Below, in pieces: positions 44,524 through 53,175 of a DNA stretch of 64,000 bases. The notes beneath the pieces were generated by a model. It did not search any database. It was not told the DNA's origin and saw only the letters and a list, made by a program, of their open reading frames with translations. The position numbers and the translations under genes were made by a program. The number at the start of each line of letters is the position of its first letter. Position 1 is the first letter of the stretch. Source of the stretch: Opimibacter sp041746735 (GTDB lineage Bacteria > Bacteroidota > Bacteroidia > Chitinophagales > Saprospiraceae); contig JBGTGP010000017.1 in assembly GCA_041746735.1 (NCBI GenBank), forward strand, positions 67,033 through 131,032, in the 5' to 3' direction.

Positions 44524-45975
44524 TTACTTCAATCGGACCACATCCCCTGCACAAACATGAGCAGGCAGCATGCAGGAAGAAAGAGGTGCCGGACCATCCG
44601 GATGCTGGTAGAGCGCCTGGCGTATACTTTGACGGCGCTGGAGCACGATCGTATTTTTCAAGGTTTCTTTTTCGGTCGGCGCAATGGTAAAAATCAGATG
44701 ATCTGATTTTTTGGCAGTCGGCAGTGTATTTAAGCCCAACGCCGGTAGTGTAGATACCTGAAAGGTTTGGCGGATGGGTGGGGTAGGGACAGCCAAGGCT
44801 TCCGAAACAACTGCGGGAAGAAGTTCTTTTATCGTATGGCGAATCTCAAGTCGCTGTCCAATGGCCAGACGGCTGTCGCGCAGACCATTCCAAAGCATAA
44901 GCTCCCGTACGGAGCATTTATGGCGTTGCGCAATGGCATACAGATTATCGCCCGAACGGACGACATATTCTTTACTCGTGACGGTTATCTTATAGGTCTG
45001 ACCATCCAGGGTGATGGTTTTGTTAGAAGCGATCATATCGTCCATAATCTCCGGAACGTCCATGGATCTGCGTGAGTTGAAAAGCTCAGCGGCAGTATAA
45101 GGAAGCACCAGTATATGTCCCGCCGGTGAGGCAGGTACATAATTCCGTACATAACAGGGATTGAGGCGTTTTACTTCATCGACTGTCAAACCTGATCGTC
45201 TGGCCACTTCTGTAATCGACATTCCTTCAAACACGGAGACCGATACCATGTCTCCCATGGCCAGTTCAGGATAAACAGGAATCAGGTTGTGTGCATCGTG
45301 AAAATGGACCAGATAACTGGCCGCAATAAATCCGGGAACATAACTCTGTGTTTCTGCAGGAAGGAAACGTGACATTTTCCAATAGTCGTTAGTGCCGGCC
45401 CGTTTGATGGCTGAACGAACTCTTCCGGGCCCTGCATTATAGGCGGCCATGACGAGCTCCCAGTTGCCAAACATACCATAAAGCTGCTTGAGGTATTTGA
45501 CGGCTGCTTTGGTGGATTTTTCAGGGTCCATGCGTTCATCCACATAGGAACTGATCTTAAGACCGCATTCCCGGGCTGTGGGTTTCATAAACTGCCAGAG
45601 TCCACCGGCACCGGAGCGCGATATGGCAGTAGGATTCAGAGCGGACTCGACGATGGAGAGATACTTCAAATCCGTAGGAAGTCCTTCATCCGCTAATGCT
45701 TTCTCAAACATGGGGAAATAGACAGCAGCCCAGCCCAACATCGCGGAAGTATGGTCGGGTCGGCGATAGATATAGGTATTGAGATACGAGCGGACAGCGG
45801 GGTTATATGTGGGGGTCACGATCGTAACCGCTGTAGGAATGCGCTGCCGGATGATCTCTTCCTGAGCATCCAGATGTGAGGATATCACTTCATCCGCGAC
45901 AGGTTCGGTCCAGGCCAGCAGGCACAGAAGGCCTATGGAGGACACAAAGAGGCGACGTAGAAATATCTTGTTCAT
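44524..45975 (-). CDS. Membrane-bound lytic murein transglycosylase, MltD type, with LysM
   Basis: A 483-residue periplasmic enzyme: signal segment (FVSSIGLLCLLAW), SLT domain at about 85-240 with the catalytic glutamate in VESALNPTAISRSGAGGLWQF and the AYNAGPGRV motif, then LysM domains for peptidoglycan binding (SVSVFEGMSITEVARRSGL, then the clearer YVVRSGDNLYAIAQRH). It cleaves glycan strands to 1,6-anhydro muropeptides. The ATG at 45975 precedes the signal; a longer frame is possible. It lies directly upstream of thrS. Notably, the anhydro-MurNAc kinase gene lies just upstream on the same strand. Confidence 0.9.
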   Translation of the reverse strand: MNKIFLRRLFVSSIGLLCLLAWTEPVADEVISSHLDAQEEIIRQRIPTAVTIVTPTYNPAVRSYLNTYIYRRPDHTSAMLGWAAVYFPMFEKALADEGLPTDLKYLSIVESALNPTAISRSGAGGLWQFMKPTARECGLKISSYVDERMDPEKSTKAAVKYLKQLYGMFGNWELVMAAYNAGPGRVRSAIKRAGTNDYWKMSRFLPAETQSYVPGFIAASYLVHFHDAHNLIPVYPELAMGDMVSVSVFEGMSITEVARRSGLTVDEVKRLNPCYVRNYVPASPAGHILVLPYTAAELFNSRRSMDVPEIMDDMIASNKTITLDGQTYKITVTSKEYVVRSGDNLYAIAQRHKCSVRELMLWNGLRDSRLAIGQRLEIRHTIKELLPAVVSEALAVPTPPIRQTFQVSTLPALGLNTLPTAKKSDHLIFTIAPTEKETLKNTIVLQRRQSIRQALYQHPDGPAPLSSCMLPAHVCAGDVVRLK

Positions 45976-46179
45976 AGGATAATTCAAAAAAAGCAATTCC
46001 ACACTTCTTCAACTGAAAGGGCTAAAGGTCGGTAAATATATGATACAGAGTGCTGTCTTGACCCCAATGTTAACTTTTTATCGACTTTGTATATGTGTAT
46101 TTTGCTTTAAATTAATGCTTTATACATCAGGCTAAAAACTATTGCTCAAAATTATTCTCCTATCCGGGTTGATTTGATG

Positions 46180-47169
46180 TTAAAACGGCAGTACACCTTG
46201 CAAACTTCTTTTTTCGTAAACGTCTACTACTTCCCGAATCGTATCCCCGAGGTCCCGGTAAGTCATGCCGGTCAGGGACATACTTTTAGATGCATCGTAG
46301 GTGAATGTCCCATATACCTGATGAAGGGCTTGCGTACCCAATGTTGAATCTTTCACCAGATTTTGAAGTCGCAATACGATGTGTGCCAGCCATTTTGGCG
46401 CCAGCCTGAATTTTTTTCTTAAACCAATCTCATGTGCAATCATGGCATACATATCCCGGTAGGTCATGTTAGCACCATTGATGATCCAACGTTCCCCGGT
46501 TAGAGACCGATTGATCAGTATATCCACAAATCGAACCACATCCCTTACATCTACAAACCCTGTCTGACCCCCCGGATAAAAAGGCAGCTTGTATTTCACC
46601 TGATCAAAAATTTGCAGGCTGGACCTCTGCCAGTCACCTGCACCCACTATCACGGACGGGAGCACGACCGACACTGGGAGGCCTTCTGCCGCACCACGCC
46701 ATACCTCCAGCTCTCCAAGGTACTTCGACAAGCCATACGCTGTACTATATGATGTGTCCAGCCAGGGTGATGTTTCCGTAAGCGTTACCTGATCCTGTTC
46801 TTTGCCCAACGCGGCAATCGATCCGATATAGATCAGATGACTGACTGCATGGGCCAGACACGCATTGACTATATGCTCAGTACCCGTCTGGTTAATGTCC
46901 AATAATTTGAATTGATCCTTTTTCCGATAGGATACCATACCTGCTGTATGGATGACTACTTCCTGGCCGGCGATAATGGCCAGCGTTTTTTCCTGATCCG
47001 GGAGTGATACTTGTTCCCATCGGATTCCTTCTCGCAAATGATCTGGAACATTGCCGACAGAACCCTGACATGTAGCGGTGATGTACGGATATCCTTTTTG
47101 TCTGAACCAACGGATCATATAGGATCCCAACAAGCCGGTACCACCAGTAATGAGGAGTTTAGTATTCAT
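46180..47169 (-). CDS. NAD-dependent epimerase/dehydratase (extended SDR)
   Basis: A 329-residue Rossmann-fold protein with the nucleotide-binding TGGTGLLGSYMIRWF, the SDR active-site YGLSKYLGE, and HTAGMVSYRKK in the middle. The substrate is probably a sugar nucleotide or a related hydroxy compound. The start overlaps the anmK stop by four bases (ATGA), so it is translationally coupled to that gene and may act on the same cell-wall metabolites, though this is inference. Confidence 0.83.
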   Translation of the reverse strand: MNTKLLITGGTGLLGSYMIRWFRQKGYPYITATCQGSVGNVPDHLREGIRWEQVSLPDQEKTLAIIAGQEVVIHTAGMVSYRKKDQFKLLDINQTGTEHIVNACLAHAVSHLIYIGSIAALGKEQDQVTLTETSPWLDTSYSTAYGLSKYLGELEVWRGAAEGLPVSVVLPSVIVGAGDWQRSSLQIFDQVKYKLPFYPGGQTGFVDVRDVVRFVDILINRSLTGERWIINGANMTYRDMYAMIAHEIGLRKKFRLAPKWLAHIVLRLQNLVKDSTLGTQALHQVYGTFTYDASKSMSLTGMTYRDLGDTIREVVDVYEKRSLQGVLPF

Positions 47170-48248
47170 CGGACGGCTCTAAAGATAGCCCCCCCGATCG
47201 TATCCCCCGCCGCACCGGTAATGGAGTCAATACCATATGGGACGTTTTGAAGTGTCATCCAACCCAGAATCGCCATCAGCAAACATTCTTTAAAGTCAAT
47301 CAGTATTTTTTCCGGTAGCTCAAATTGAAATCCATGAGGTTCTCCCAACAACCTGAGGCGTTGGATCAGATGATGGTTATGTGCACCACCTCCGGTCACC
47401 AGTATCCGGGCAGGGCCATGCATGTGCGGTATCAGATGATCCAGGATCATCCTTGAGATAGCTTCGGAGACGGACGCTAAAAGATTTTCTACAGGATGCT
47501 TTTCAGTTTCGAGATACTGGATCCATGTGGAGTATACGTGCTGATTGGACAATCCTCTGGGTGCACCCTCCTGTGCCGGATACATCGTCAACAGGCTGTG
47601 GACAACATCAGTCTGGATATTTCCTTTTGAGGCCATGTTTCCGCCGGAATCGAAAGACACGCCTGTTTTTGCCGCGAGAAAATTGAGGACCTGGTTGCAA
47701 GGCCCGATATCCCAGGCTTTCCATCGATCTCCGTGTAACCTCACGGATGCATTGACGATGCCACCAAGGTTGATGTAACCGTCATATCCGGTCAACAGGT
47801 GGCGATCCGCTACAGGTGCAAATGGTGCGCCCTGTCCTCCTGAGGCAATATCAGCAGCTCTGAAAGTTGTGATGGTGTCGAGTCCGGTCTCGACAACGAT
47901 ATGTGCACCACTGCCGATCTGGGTGGTAAAATCAAATTGGGGTTCATGAAAAACGGTATGCCCGTGTGATGCAATCAGGTCAGCGGTGAGACGTTGCTCT
48001 TTCATCCATGTGGCAACAGATTGCCCTATATACCTGCCAAAACGAGCATCCAGTCTCATCAGGTCACGCCCGCTGAGTGAAGGTGCTTGTTGAAGTTGCT
48101 TCACCCATTCATCGGAATAGGATAAGGTTTGTGCTGCTTCAATGCACCAGGTGATCGAAGCGGCATCTCCTTCCAGCCGGCACAAGGCCATGTCCAGGCC
48201 ATCCAGCGAGCTCCCGGACATACAACCGATGATGCGGATGGAGTTCAC
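47166..48248 (-). CDS. anmK: Anhydro-N-acetylmuramic acid kinase
   Basis: A 360-residue ASKHA-fold kinase that opens and phosphorylates 1,6-anhydro-MurNAc during cell-wall recycling. Characteristic motifs are GCMSGSSLDGLDMALC at the start, SHGHTVFHEP, GYINLGGIVNASV, DIGPCNQVLN and VTGGGAHNHHLI. Its start overlaps the cytochrome gene stop by four bases and its stop overlaps the epimerase start by four bases, a tight three-gene operon. Confidence 0.94.
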   Translation of the reverse strand: MNSIRIIGCMSGSSLDGLDMALCRLEGDAASITWCIEAAQTLSYSDEWVKQLQQAPSLSGRDLMRLDARFGRYIGQSVATWMKEQRLTADLIASHGHTVFHEPQFDFTTQIGSGAHIVVETGLDTITTFRAADIASGGQGAPFAPVADRHLLTGYDGYINLGGIVNASVRLHGDRWKAWDIGPCNQVLNFLAAKTGVSFDSGGNMASKGNIQTDVVHSLLTMYPAQEGAPRGLSNQHVYSTWIQYLETEKHPVENLLASVSEAISRMILDHLIPHMHGPARILVTGGGAHNHHLIQRLRLLGEPHGFQFELPEKILIDFKECLLMAILGWMTLQNVPYGIDSITGAAGDTIGGAIFRAVR

Positions 48249-48556
48249 TTGCTTTTGAGCGTATAAGTATAGGCCGCGACAGCTTTTATTTCTTCAGCGG
48301 TGAGGATGCCCTCAAAAGGGGTCATCGTGTTTTTCCCTTTTGTGATCAGGACGATACGTTCGGCCTCATTCAATTCGGAGAGCGTAATATCCTTGGATCC
48401 GTTGAGCCCCAGTTTACCATCCGCCCCATGACAAAGAGTGCAATATTTTTTATAGATCAACGCCCCATCGGGTTTGCCTGATGCATCAGTGTGGGATTGG
48501 CCGGCGCAGGCAATGATCAGGATCAGGAAAAGCAATGAAATCAATGAGGTGTTCAT
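48245..48556 (-). CDS. Small c-type cytochrome
   Basis: A 103-residue lipoprotein-like cytochrome: signal with cysteine (LLFLILIIACAGQ), a single heme-binding CTLCH motif near residue 38, and a distal methionine (NTMTPFEG). It belongs to the class I cytochrome c fold and probably transfers electrons at the periplasmic face of a membrane. The start at 48556 gives the correct signal; the upstream frame runs through the repeat region. It is the first gene of the operon with anmK. Confidence 0.88.
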   Translation of the reverse strand: MNTSLISLLFLILIIACAGQSHTDASGKPDGALIYKKYCTLCHGADGKLGLNGSKDITLSELNEAERIVLITKGKNTMTPFEGILTAEEIKAVAAYTYTLKSK

Positions 48557-48614
48557 ACAGGTGGATGTGTTGTGTATTTTCAATCGGACCCAAAAGTAAC
48601 CAAAACCTTTTTTA

Positions 48615-48660
48615 GATGCCAGTCGAAGCGCAGCGAAGATTCCGACCGCAAGGCGGAAAG
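48615..48660. repeat. 46-bp dispersed repeat, copy 1
   Basis: This 46-base segment (GATGCCAGTCGAAGCGCAGC at its start) matches 63858-63903 at 43 of 46 positions. It lies in a 315-base region without a gene (48557-48871) that also holds the octamer array. A partial continuation (GATCGAAGCAC) follows it, also seen again near the window end. Confidence 0.75.
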
Positions 48661-48699
48661 CAGCAGATCGAAGCACCCCACTCACCCCACTCACCACAC

Positions 48700-48787
48700 T
48701 AAACTCCTAAACTCCTAAACTTCTAAACTCCTCAACTTCTAAACTCCTAAACTTCTAAACTCCTCAACCTCTCAACCTCTCAACCTC
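48700..48787. repeat. Tandem array of eleven 8-bp units
   Basis: Eleven consecutive octamers with consensus TAAACTCC, drifting to TCAACCTC at the right end, occupy 48700-48787. A preceding pair of CCCCACTCA nonamers (from about 48677) adds to the low-complexity block. The array ends 85 bases before the pirin gene start, so length changes could alter promoter spacing. Confidence 0.85.
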
Positions 48788-48871
48788 TACTATACTTGGG
48801 TATACCCAAAAAAGTTCATTTCAGGTATGCCGGACTGAACAGGTGACCTGCGGTGTTGTTATGGAAAGACT

Positions 48872-49621
48872 ATGCGTATTATACCTGTATCACAACAAGC
48901 AAGAGGCGCGTTCAACAACGGCCAGATTATAGAAAACAAACCGATCGGATTTCCGCAAGACGGTGGATTTGTCAGACCTTATTCGTCATTGTTTTATTGG
49001 GCAAGGGCGGAAGGTATGGTCGACAGTACCATCGGACTACATCCGCACAAGGGATTTGAGATCATGTCCTTTGTACTGGAAGGCCGCATACGGCATTTCG
49101 ATACGCAGATGAATGACTGGAAGCCGCTGGAGACCGGAGATGTACAAATCATCCGGGCGGGCAATGGTATCTCACATGCAGAACATATTGAAAAAGGAGG
49201 CGTGATCTTTCAGATATGGGTGGACCCGGACTTGTCAAGAACGATGAACCAGGAAGCTTCGTATGATGATTATAAGGCTGCTGATTTTACGACGACCCAG
49301 GTGCCGGGTGCTACTGTCACGCATTATGCAGGAGAGAAAGGTCTCATCCGTTTGGATACACCAGAAGTCGATATCAGGAGGATAAACGTGAAGGAGACGC
49401 CCTATACCTGGGCTCGAGAGTCAGGAACGATCAGGTCGCTTTATATTATTTCAGGATCGGGTATGATCAATGGCCAAACCGTCGAACAGGATGATTTTAT
49501 CATCGCGGAGGATGACACAGACGTCGTCATCGATGCGCATGATAGCGGATTGGATGTTTTTGCTTTTACCGTGCCGGCTGATCCCGGGTATGCCACGTAT
49601 GCGCACCGGTTGACCGCCTGA
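48872..49621 (+). CDS. Pirin-family protein
   Basis: A 249-residue double-cupin protein. The four metal ligands typical of pirins are present: two histidines in LHPHKGFE and the His and Glu in GISHAEH. The second cupin is more divergent. Bacterial pirins can act as quercetinases or as metabolic regulators; the specific role is unknown. An in-frame start at 48872 gives the normal N terminus (RIIPVSQQARG). Confidence 0.87.
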   Translation: MRIIPVSQQARGAFNNGQIIENKPIGFPQDGGFVRPYSSLFYWARAEGMVDSTIGLHPHKGFEIMSFVLEGRIRHFDTQMNDWKPLETGDVQIIRAGNGISHAEHIEKGGVIFQIWVDPDLSRTMNQEASYDDYKAADFTTTQVPGATVTHYAGEKGLIRLDTPEVDIRRINVKETPYTWARESGTIRSLYIISGSGMINGQTVEQDDFIIAEDDTDVVIDAHDSGLDVFAFTVPADPGYATYAHRLTA

Positions 49622-49669
49622 CCCAGGAGGTTTAGAGAGATTGCATATTGTTTTTGATCTTTGTCCATA

Positions 49670-50122
49670 GTGGGACATATATTCAACCCAGATTTTCAGG
49701 ATTTCATTCTGGCGCTCAACAAAGCCCATGTGCGCTATATACTGGTGGGAGGATATGCGGTCATCCTACATGGTTATAACAGAACCACCGGCGATATGGA
49801 CATATGGGTTGAGCGATCAGAGGCCAACTATCTGAAACTACTCGAGGCCTTTCACTTGTTTGGCATGTCTACGTTTGATATGTCACTACAAAATTTTCTT
49901 GATCCTTCCGCTTATGATGTATTTACCTTTGGTGTTCCACCAGTCAGTATCGATATCATGCTGGATGTGAAGGGACTGAGCTTCCCGGAAGTTTATTCCA
50001 GATCCACATCACATGAGGTGGATGACATACAAATCCGGCTTATCGACAGAGCATCTTTGATAGAGGCGAAGCATGCAGCAGGCCGGTTCCGGGATATGGA
50101 TGATATTGAGCATCTACTGTAA
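49670..50122 (+). CDS. Nucleotidyltransferase-fold protein (MNT-like)
   Basis: A 150-residue protein of the small nucleotidyltransferase superfamily: an N-terminal FNPDFQDFILALNKAHVRYI, the active-site helix VGGYAVILHGYNRTTGDMDIWV with the two aspartates, and ISIDIM-like strand SVSIDIMLDV with the third acidic residue. Such proteins in other systems act with HEPN partners or as stand-alone antitoxins. There is no ATG at the front: the start is GTG at 49670, or TTG at 49661. A small basic protein gene follows 13 bases later. Confidence 0.8.
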   Translation: MGHIFNPDFQDFILALNKAHVRYILVGGYAVILHGYNRTTGDMDIWVERSEANYLKLLEAFHLFGMSTFDMSLQNFLDPSAYDVFTFGVPPVSIDIMLDVKGLSFPEVYSRSTSHEVDDIQIRLIDRASLIEAKHAAGRFRDMDDIEHLL

Positions 50123-50135
50123 AGTGATTTGTACA

Positions 50136-50339
50136 ATGGAAGAGAAGCGATTGGACCGAAATGCTTTTAAGCGGCAGACCGCAGAAGAGGCTTCCCGCAC
50201 TACAGCCTGGTGGCGTCAGCAATCCGCTGCGGAGAGGTTGCGGTCAGCCTACCATCTGTCTCTTCGGGCGTATGGCTATGATCCGGCGCATGAGCCACGT
50301 CTGGACCGAACCGTTTTTTCGATGCGGAAGCGGTCATAA
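50136..50339 (+). CDS. Small conserved protein downstream of the nucleotidyltransferase
   Basis: A 67-residue, highly charged soluble protein (RLDRNAFKRQTAEEASRTT, then SAAERLRSAYHLSLRAYGYD, and a final LDRTVFSMRKRS). I recall similar small proteins next to the same kind of nucleotidyltransferase in other Bacteroidota, but have no family name. The pairing and close spacing suggest the two work together, for example as a toxin-antitoxin-like or modification pair. Function is inference only. Confidence 0.6.
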   Translation: MEEKRLDRNAFKRQTAEEASRTTAWWRQQSAAERLRSAYHLSLRAYGYDPAHEPRLDRTVFSMRKRS

Positions 50340-50341
50340 AA

Positions 50342-50367
50342 AAAGCCATCCGGCAACGGATGGCTTT
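50342..50367. terminator. Bidirectional rho-independent terminator
   Basis: GCCATCCG (50345-50352) pairs exactly with CGGATGGC (50357-50364) around a stable GCAA tetraloop. The stem is flanked by A-runs on the left and TTT on the right, so it can end transcription from both the small gene on the left and the Hsp20 gene on the right. Confidence 0.82.
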
Positions 50368-50394
50368 CAACGTCCACATGAAAATTTCAGATTA

Positions 50395-50838
50395 CTACTT
50401 GATTTCGATCGTGGTAGCGGATGGTTTTTTCCACGATTCTTCTTTTTTCGGCAACCGTACATTCAGCACCCCATTTTCGTAGCTGGCCGAAATACCTTCC
50501 CGGTGGATGGAATCATCCAGTTGAAAAGAACGACGGAAGGTGCTGTAATTAAATTCCCGGCGGGTAAACCGCTTTTGGGTTTCTTCCGTCTCTGTTTTCT
50601 TTTCCGCGGAGATGATCAGAGAATCGTTTTCGATACGGAGCTGGAAATCACTTTTTTCCAGTCCGGGTGCTGCAAGTTTCAGGTCGAAATGATCCTCATG
50701 CTCTTCCACATTGACAGAAGGAGAGGAGATTGTGAAATCGGATCCCAGTACATCGGTCATGGTCGCATTAAACAGGTTGTCGATCCACTTTCCAAAGGAT
50801 CCCGAGGGGACTACCGGATGAAATTTTGAAGTACTCAT
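50395..50838 (-). CDS. Small heat shock protein, Hsp20/alpha-crystallin
   Basis: A 147-residue Hsp20: an N-terminal segment (WIDNLFNATMTDVLG), the alpha-crystallin domain (HEDHFDLKLAAPGLEKSDFQ), and the conserved GVLNVRLPK near the C terminus. It holds unfolding proteins in a refoldable state. The gene is 19 bases downstream of a second Hsp20 gene, giving a two-gene stress operon. Confidence 0.92.
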   Translation of the reverse strand: MSTSKFHPVVPSGSFGKWIDNLFNATMTDVLGSDFTISSPSVNVEEHEDHFDLKLAAPGLEKSDFQLRIENDSLIISAEKKTETEETQKRFTRREFNYSTFRRSFQLDDSIHREGISASYENGVLNVRLPKKEESWKKPSATTIEIK

Positions 50839-50857
50839 GATAGATAAGGTTTAATGG

Positions 50858-51289
50858 TTATTGAATGTGTATAGTCATTGTTTCAGGCTGGGCATCCGGA
50901 ATGACGATCGCCAGAATGCCTTGCTCGAAAGTAGCAGTGAGGGCATTGGTGTTGGCATTTTTGTGCAAACGGAATACCCTTTTAAATGTGGAATAGTCAA
51001 ATTCCTTTCTAACCATTTTAAGGTCAGCACCTTCCTTTGCCGACTGGCCGCTGATGATGAGCTGGTCATCCTGAATCTCGATTTTGATTTGATCCCGGGT
51101 AAATCCGGGCACTGCCATCTCAATCGTATACGCTCCGTCTGTCCGAAGGATGTTTGCCGCCGGACGTGCTGCAACGGGATTTGTTGTATTGTTTCCAACT
51201 GTATGTTGAGGTTGGTATGGGTTGGCCCATCCAGTTACGTGTGGCCGGTAGCCAGCTCTGGTCTTTGGATAGCATGCATAAGGTCTCAT
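50858..51289 (-). CDS. Small heat shock protein, Hsp20/alpha-crystallin (second copy)
   Basis: A 143-residue Hsp20 with a shorter, tyrosine- and proline-rich N-terminal arm (RPYACYPKTRAGYRPH) and an alpha-crystallin domain (YTIEMAVPGFTRDQIKIEIQ), ending in QGILAIVIPDA. It differs strongly from the downstream copy outside the conserved core, so the two are old paralogues or separate acquisitions. The region upstream to 51515 has no gene. Confidence 0.92.
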   Translation of the reverse strand: MRPYACYPKTRAGYRPHVTGWANPYQPQHTVGNNTTNPVAARPAANILRTDGAYTIEMAVPGFTRDQIKIEIQDDQLIISGQSAKEGADLKMVRKEFDYSTFKRVFRLHKNANTNALTATFEQGILAIVIPDAQPETMTIHIQ

Positions 51290-51450
51290 GTAATATCAAG
51301 TTTTTAAGTGATCGAATACCTCCCTTTATTCAAAGGATGTACCACTCAAAAACTTCATGACAATATGTCTTAAAGGGCCCAAGATAAGCGCCATTATGAC
51401 ATATGCTAACTTGATCTCCTATCAAAATGGCATTTGGAGAATAGAAAAGC

Positions 51451-51480
51451 GAATACTGACGGCTCAGTATTCCCTTTTCT
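51451..51480 (-). terminator. Stem-loop after the double TonB-C gene
   Basis: GAATACTGA (51451-51459) pairs with TCAGTATTC (51464-51472) across a CGGC loop. Read on the minus strand it is followed by GCTTTTCT, a moderate T-tract, and lies 43 bases after the stop of the gene ending at 51516. CCTTTTCT also follows on the plus strand. Confidence 0.55.
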
Positions 51481-51515
51481 ACAAAATCCCTTGGAAAGGG
51501 TATGAACTTAGAGTT

Positions 51516-52355
51516 CTATTGCTTGGGCAACTGGAATAGGATCGGCAGTTTCATTCTGACCGGAACGGTCTTTCCATCCTGCATGGCGGGTGTCCAGGCG
51601 GGCATACTCTCCAGGATACGGAGAGCTTCCTCATCGCATCCGTGGCCAATGCCTTTGATGACCTTGGCATCTGTGATGGCACCGGTCTGATCGACTACAA
51701 ACTCCAGGACCACCTGACCGTGGGTCTGTGTTTTGATTGCTTCCTCAGGATATTGAAGATTGGTTTTGATATGCTGGAGGACTTTCTGAAATGTACAGTC
51801 GATAGAGTCCTTTACCTGAGGATCGCAGCCGGCAAATCTTGGCATAACTTCAGCTATTTCCCGGATATACACGGTTGTATCTGCTGCGGCAGGAGTGGAT
51901 GGCGCGACTTCTTTAGGGGGCATGGCCAAACTAAAGCTCACGGGTGACACGTACCGGTAGGCTACACGCTTTCCGTTATGCTCCGCGGGCACCCATTTGA
52001 TTTTTTTGGTTTTCATTAAGGTGATTACGCGGGTGGCTTCAGGTCCCAGACCCAGCCCGGGATCCTGCAGCGCTTTCACTTCGCCGATGGTGCCGTTTTT
52101 TTCAATAACAAATTCCATAATGACGACTCCACCAACCCCCTGTGCCCGTGCTTCGGGAGGGGACTGCAGATTGGCGGCGATAAAATCTGCCAGTCGTGAT
52201 TTGGTACAATCCGGGATTTTGGGATCGCAGCCCGGCCACGCCGGTGCGATGTCAGTGCGGCGTAATGCTTCGCTCAGCGGGGTCTGCGCCGACATGGTGC
52301 ATGTAGCAGAGGTCAGGACAATAGCCGCACAGATAAGATAATGGAATGTTTGCAT
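51516..52355 (-). CDS. Periplasmic protein with two TonB C-terminal domains
   Basis: A 279-residue exported protein (signal ICAAIVLTSATCTMSAQ) with two TonB-C modules in tandem, each introduced by a cysteine pair: GCDPKIPDC ... VVIMEFVIEKNGTIGEVKAL and GCDPQVKDSIDC ... QVVLEFVVDQTGAITDAKVI. There is no membrane anchor or proline-rich linker, so it cannot work as classical TonB. It may act as a scaffold in the periplasm. Internal duplication of the domain is the notable feature. It shares the cysteine-pair layout with the lipoprotein at 7096-8037. Confidence 0.8.
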   Translation of the reverse strand: MQTFHYLICAAIVLTSATCTMSAQTPLSEALRRTDIAPAWPGCDPKIPDCTKSRLADFIAANLQSPPEARAQGVGGVVIMEFVIEKNGTIGEVKALQDPGLGLGPEATRVITLMKTKKIKWVPAEHNGKRVAYRYVSPVSFSLAMPPKEVAPSTPAAADTTVYIREIAEVMPRFAGCDPQVKDSIDCTFQKVLQHIKTNLQYPEEAIKTQTHGQVVLEFVVDQTGAITDAKVIKGIGHGCDEEALRILESMPAWTPAMQDGKTVPVRMKLPILFQLPKQ

Positions 52356-52431
52356 AGTATGGGAATATACGATTGGAGGCTCTCTAACGAAAGAGCAAAG
52401 ATAAATATTCCCTTTCGGCGAGATGCGAAGG

Positions 52432-53175
52432 CTATTGTTTATAATATGCTAATGTGAGATCCTGCCCATCAAATACGGCATACGAATTGTACGTCAGCCA
52501 GTCCCCCAGGTTGATATACCTGGCGCCTTGCACACCCAGGTCGTAGTCGATTGGCAGGTGTCGGTGACCGAAGATAAAGTAGTCGATGGTGTGGTCTTGG
52601 AGGTACTCCAGAGCAAACTGGATTAGCCATTCCTTTTCCGGGACTAAAAAGATTTCCTCGCGGGTATGCTGCCGGCTCGTACCGGACCAGTACTTCATGA
52701 TCCGCAGGCCGGTATTGGGATGGACTCGCGCATAGAGCCATTGGCTGAGCGGATGGGCAAATACCTTTTTGATAAATTTATATCCATAGTCGCCGGGTCC
52801 CAGACCGTCGCCGTGGCCGATAAAAAAACGTTTGCCATCGATCTCATGTGTCACCGGAGACCGGTGTATAGGGATGTCGAATTCGTCTGTAAGATATCGG
52901 AACATCCACATGTCATGATTACCAGTAAAATAGTGGATGGGTATACCCGCATCCCGGATCCGGGCCAGACAGCCCAGCAGCCGGCTATACCCTTTGGGGA
53001 TGACACGGCCATATTCAAACCAGTAGTCCCAGACATCGCCCACCAGGTAGAGCGCTTTCATGTCCGGGGCTGAGGCATCCATCCAGCGGACGATGAGTTT
53101 TTCACGTGCTGAACTTGTGGTTGCGGCGTCTGTCCCCAGGTGAAAGTCAGAGGCGAAAAAGGTCTTATGGCTCAT
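52432..53175 (-). CDS. lpxH: UDP-2,3-diacylglucosamine diphosphatase, LpxH-like
   Basis: A 247-residue calcineurin-like phosphoesterase with SDFHLG, GDVWDYWFEY, GNHDMWMF, GHGDGLG and FGHRHLP in the order seen in LpxH. LpxH removes UMP from UDP-diacylglucosamine in lipid A synthesis, at the inner membrane. Its start overlaps the stop of the dioxygenase gene by four bases, coupling a lipid A gene to tryptophan catabolism, probably by operon packing only. Confidence 0.85.
   Translation of the reverse strand: MSHKTFFASDFHLGTDAATTSSAREKLIVRWMDASAPDMKALYLVGDVWDYWFEYGRVIPKGYSRLLGCLARIRDAGIPIHYFTGNHDMWMFRYLTDEFDIPIHRSPVTHEIDGKRFFIGHGDGLGPGDYGYKFIKKVFAHPLSQWLYARVHPNTGLRIMKYWSGTSRQHTREEIFLVPEKEWLIQFALEYLQDHTIDYFIFGHRHLPIDYDLGVQGARYINLGDWLTYNSYAVFDGQDLTLAYYKQ

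Noticed and set aside
48557..48697. N-terminal extension of the cytochrome c
   Set aside because: It translates the 46-bp repeat, and the signal peptide begins at 48556.
50161..50829. 222-residue frame over the small partner gene and Hsp20
   Set aside because: It is antisense to Hsp20 and crosses a strong terminator.
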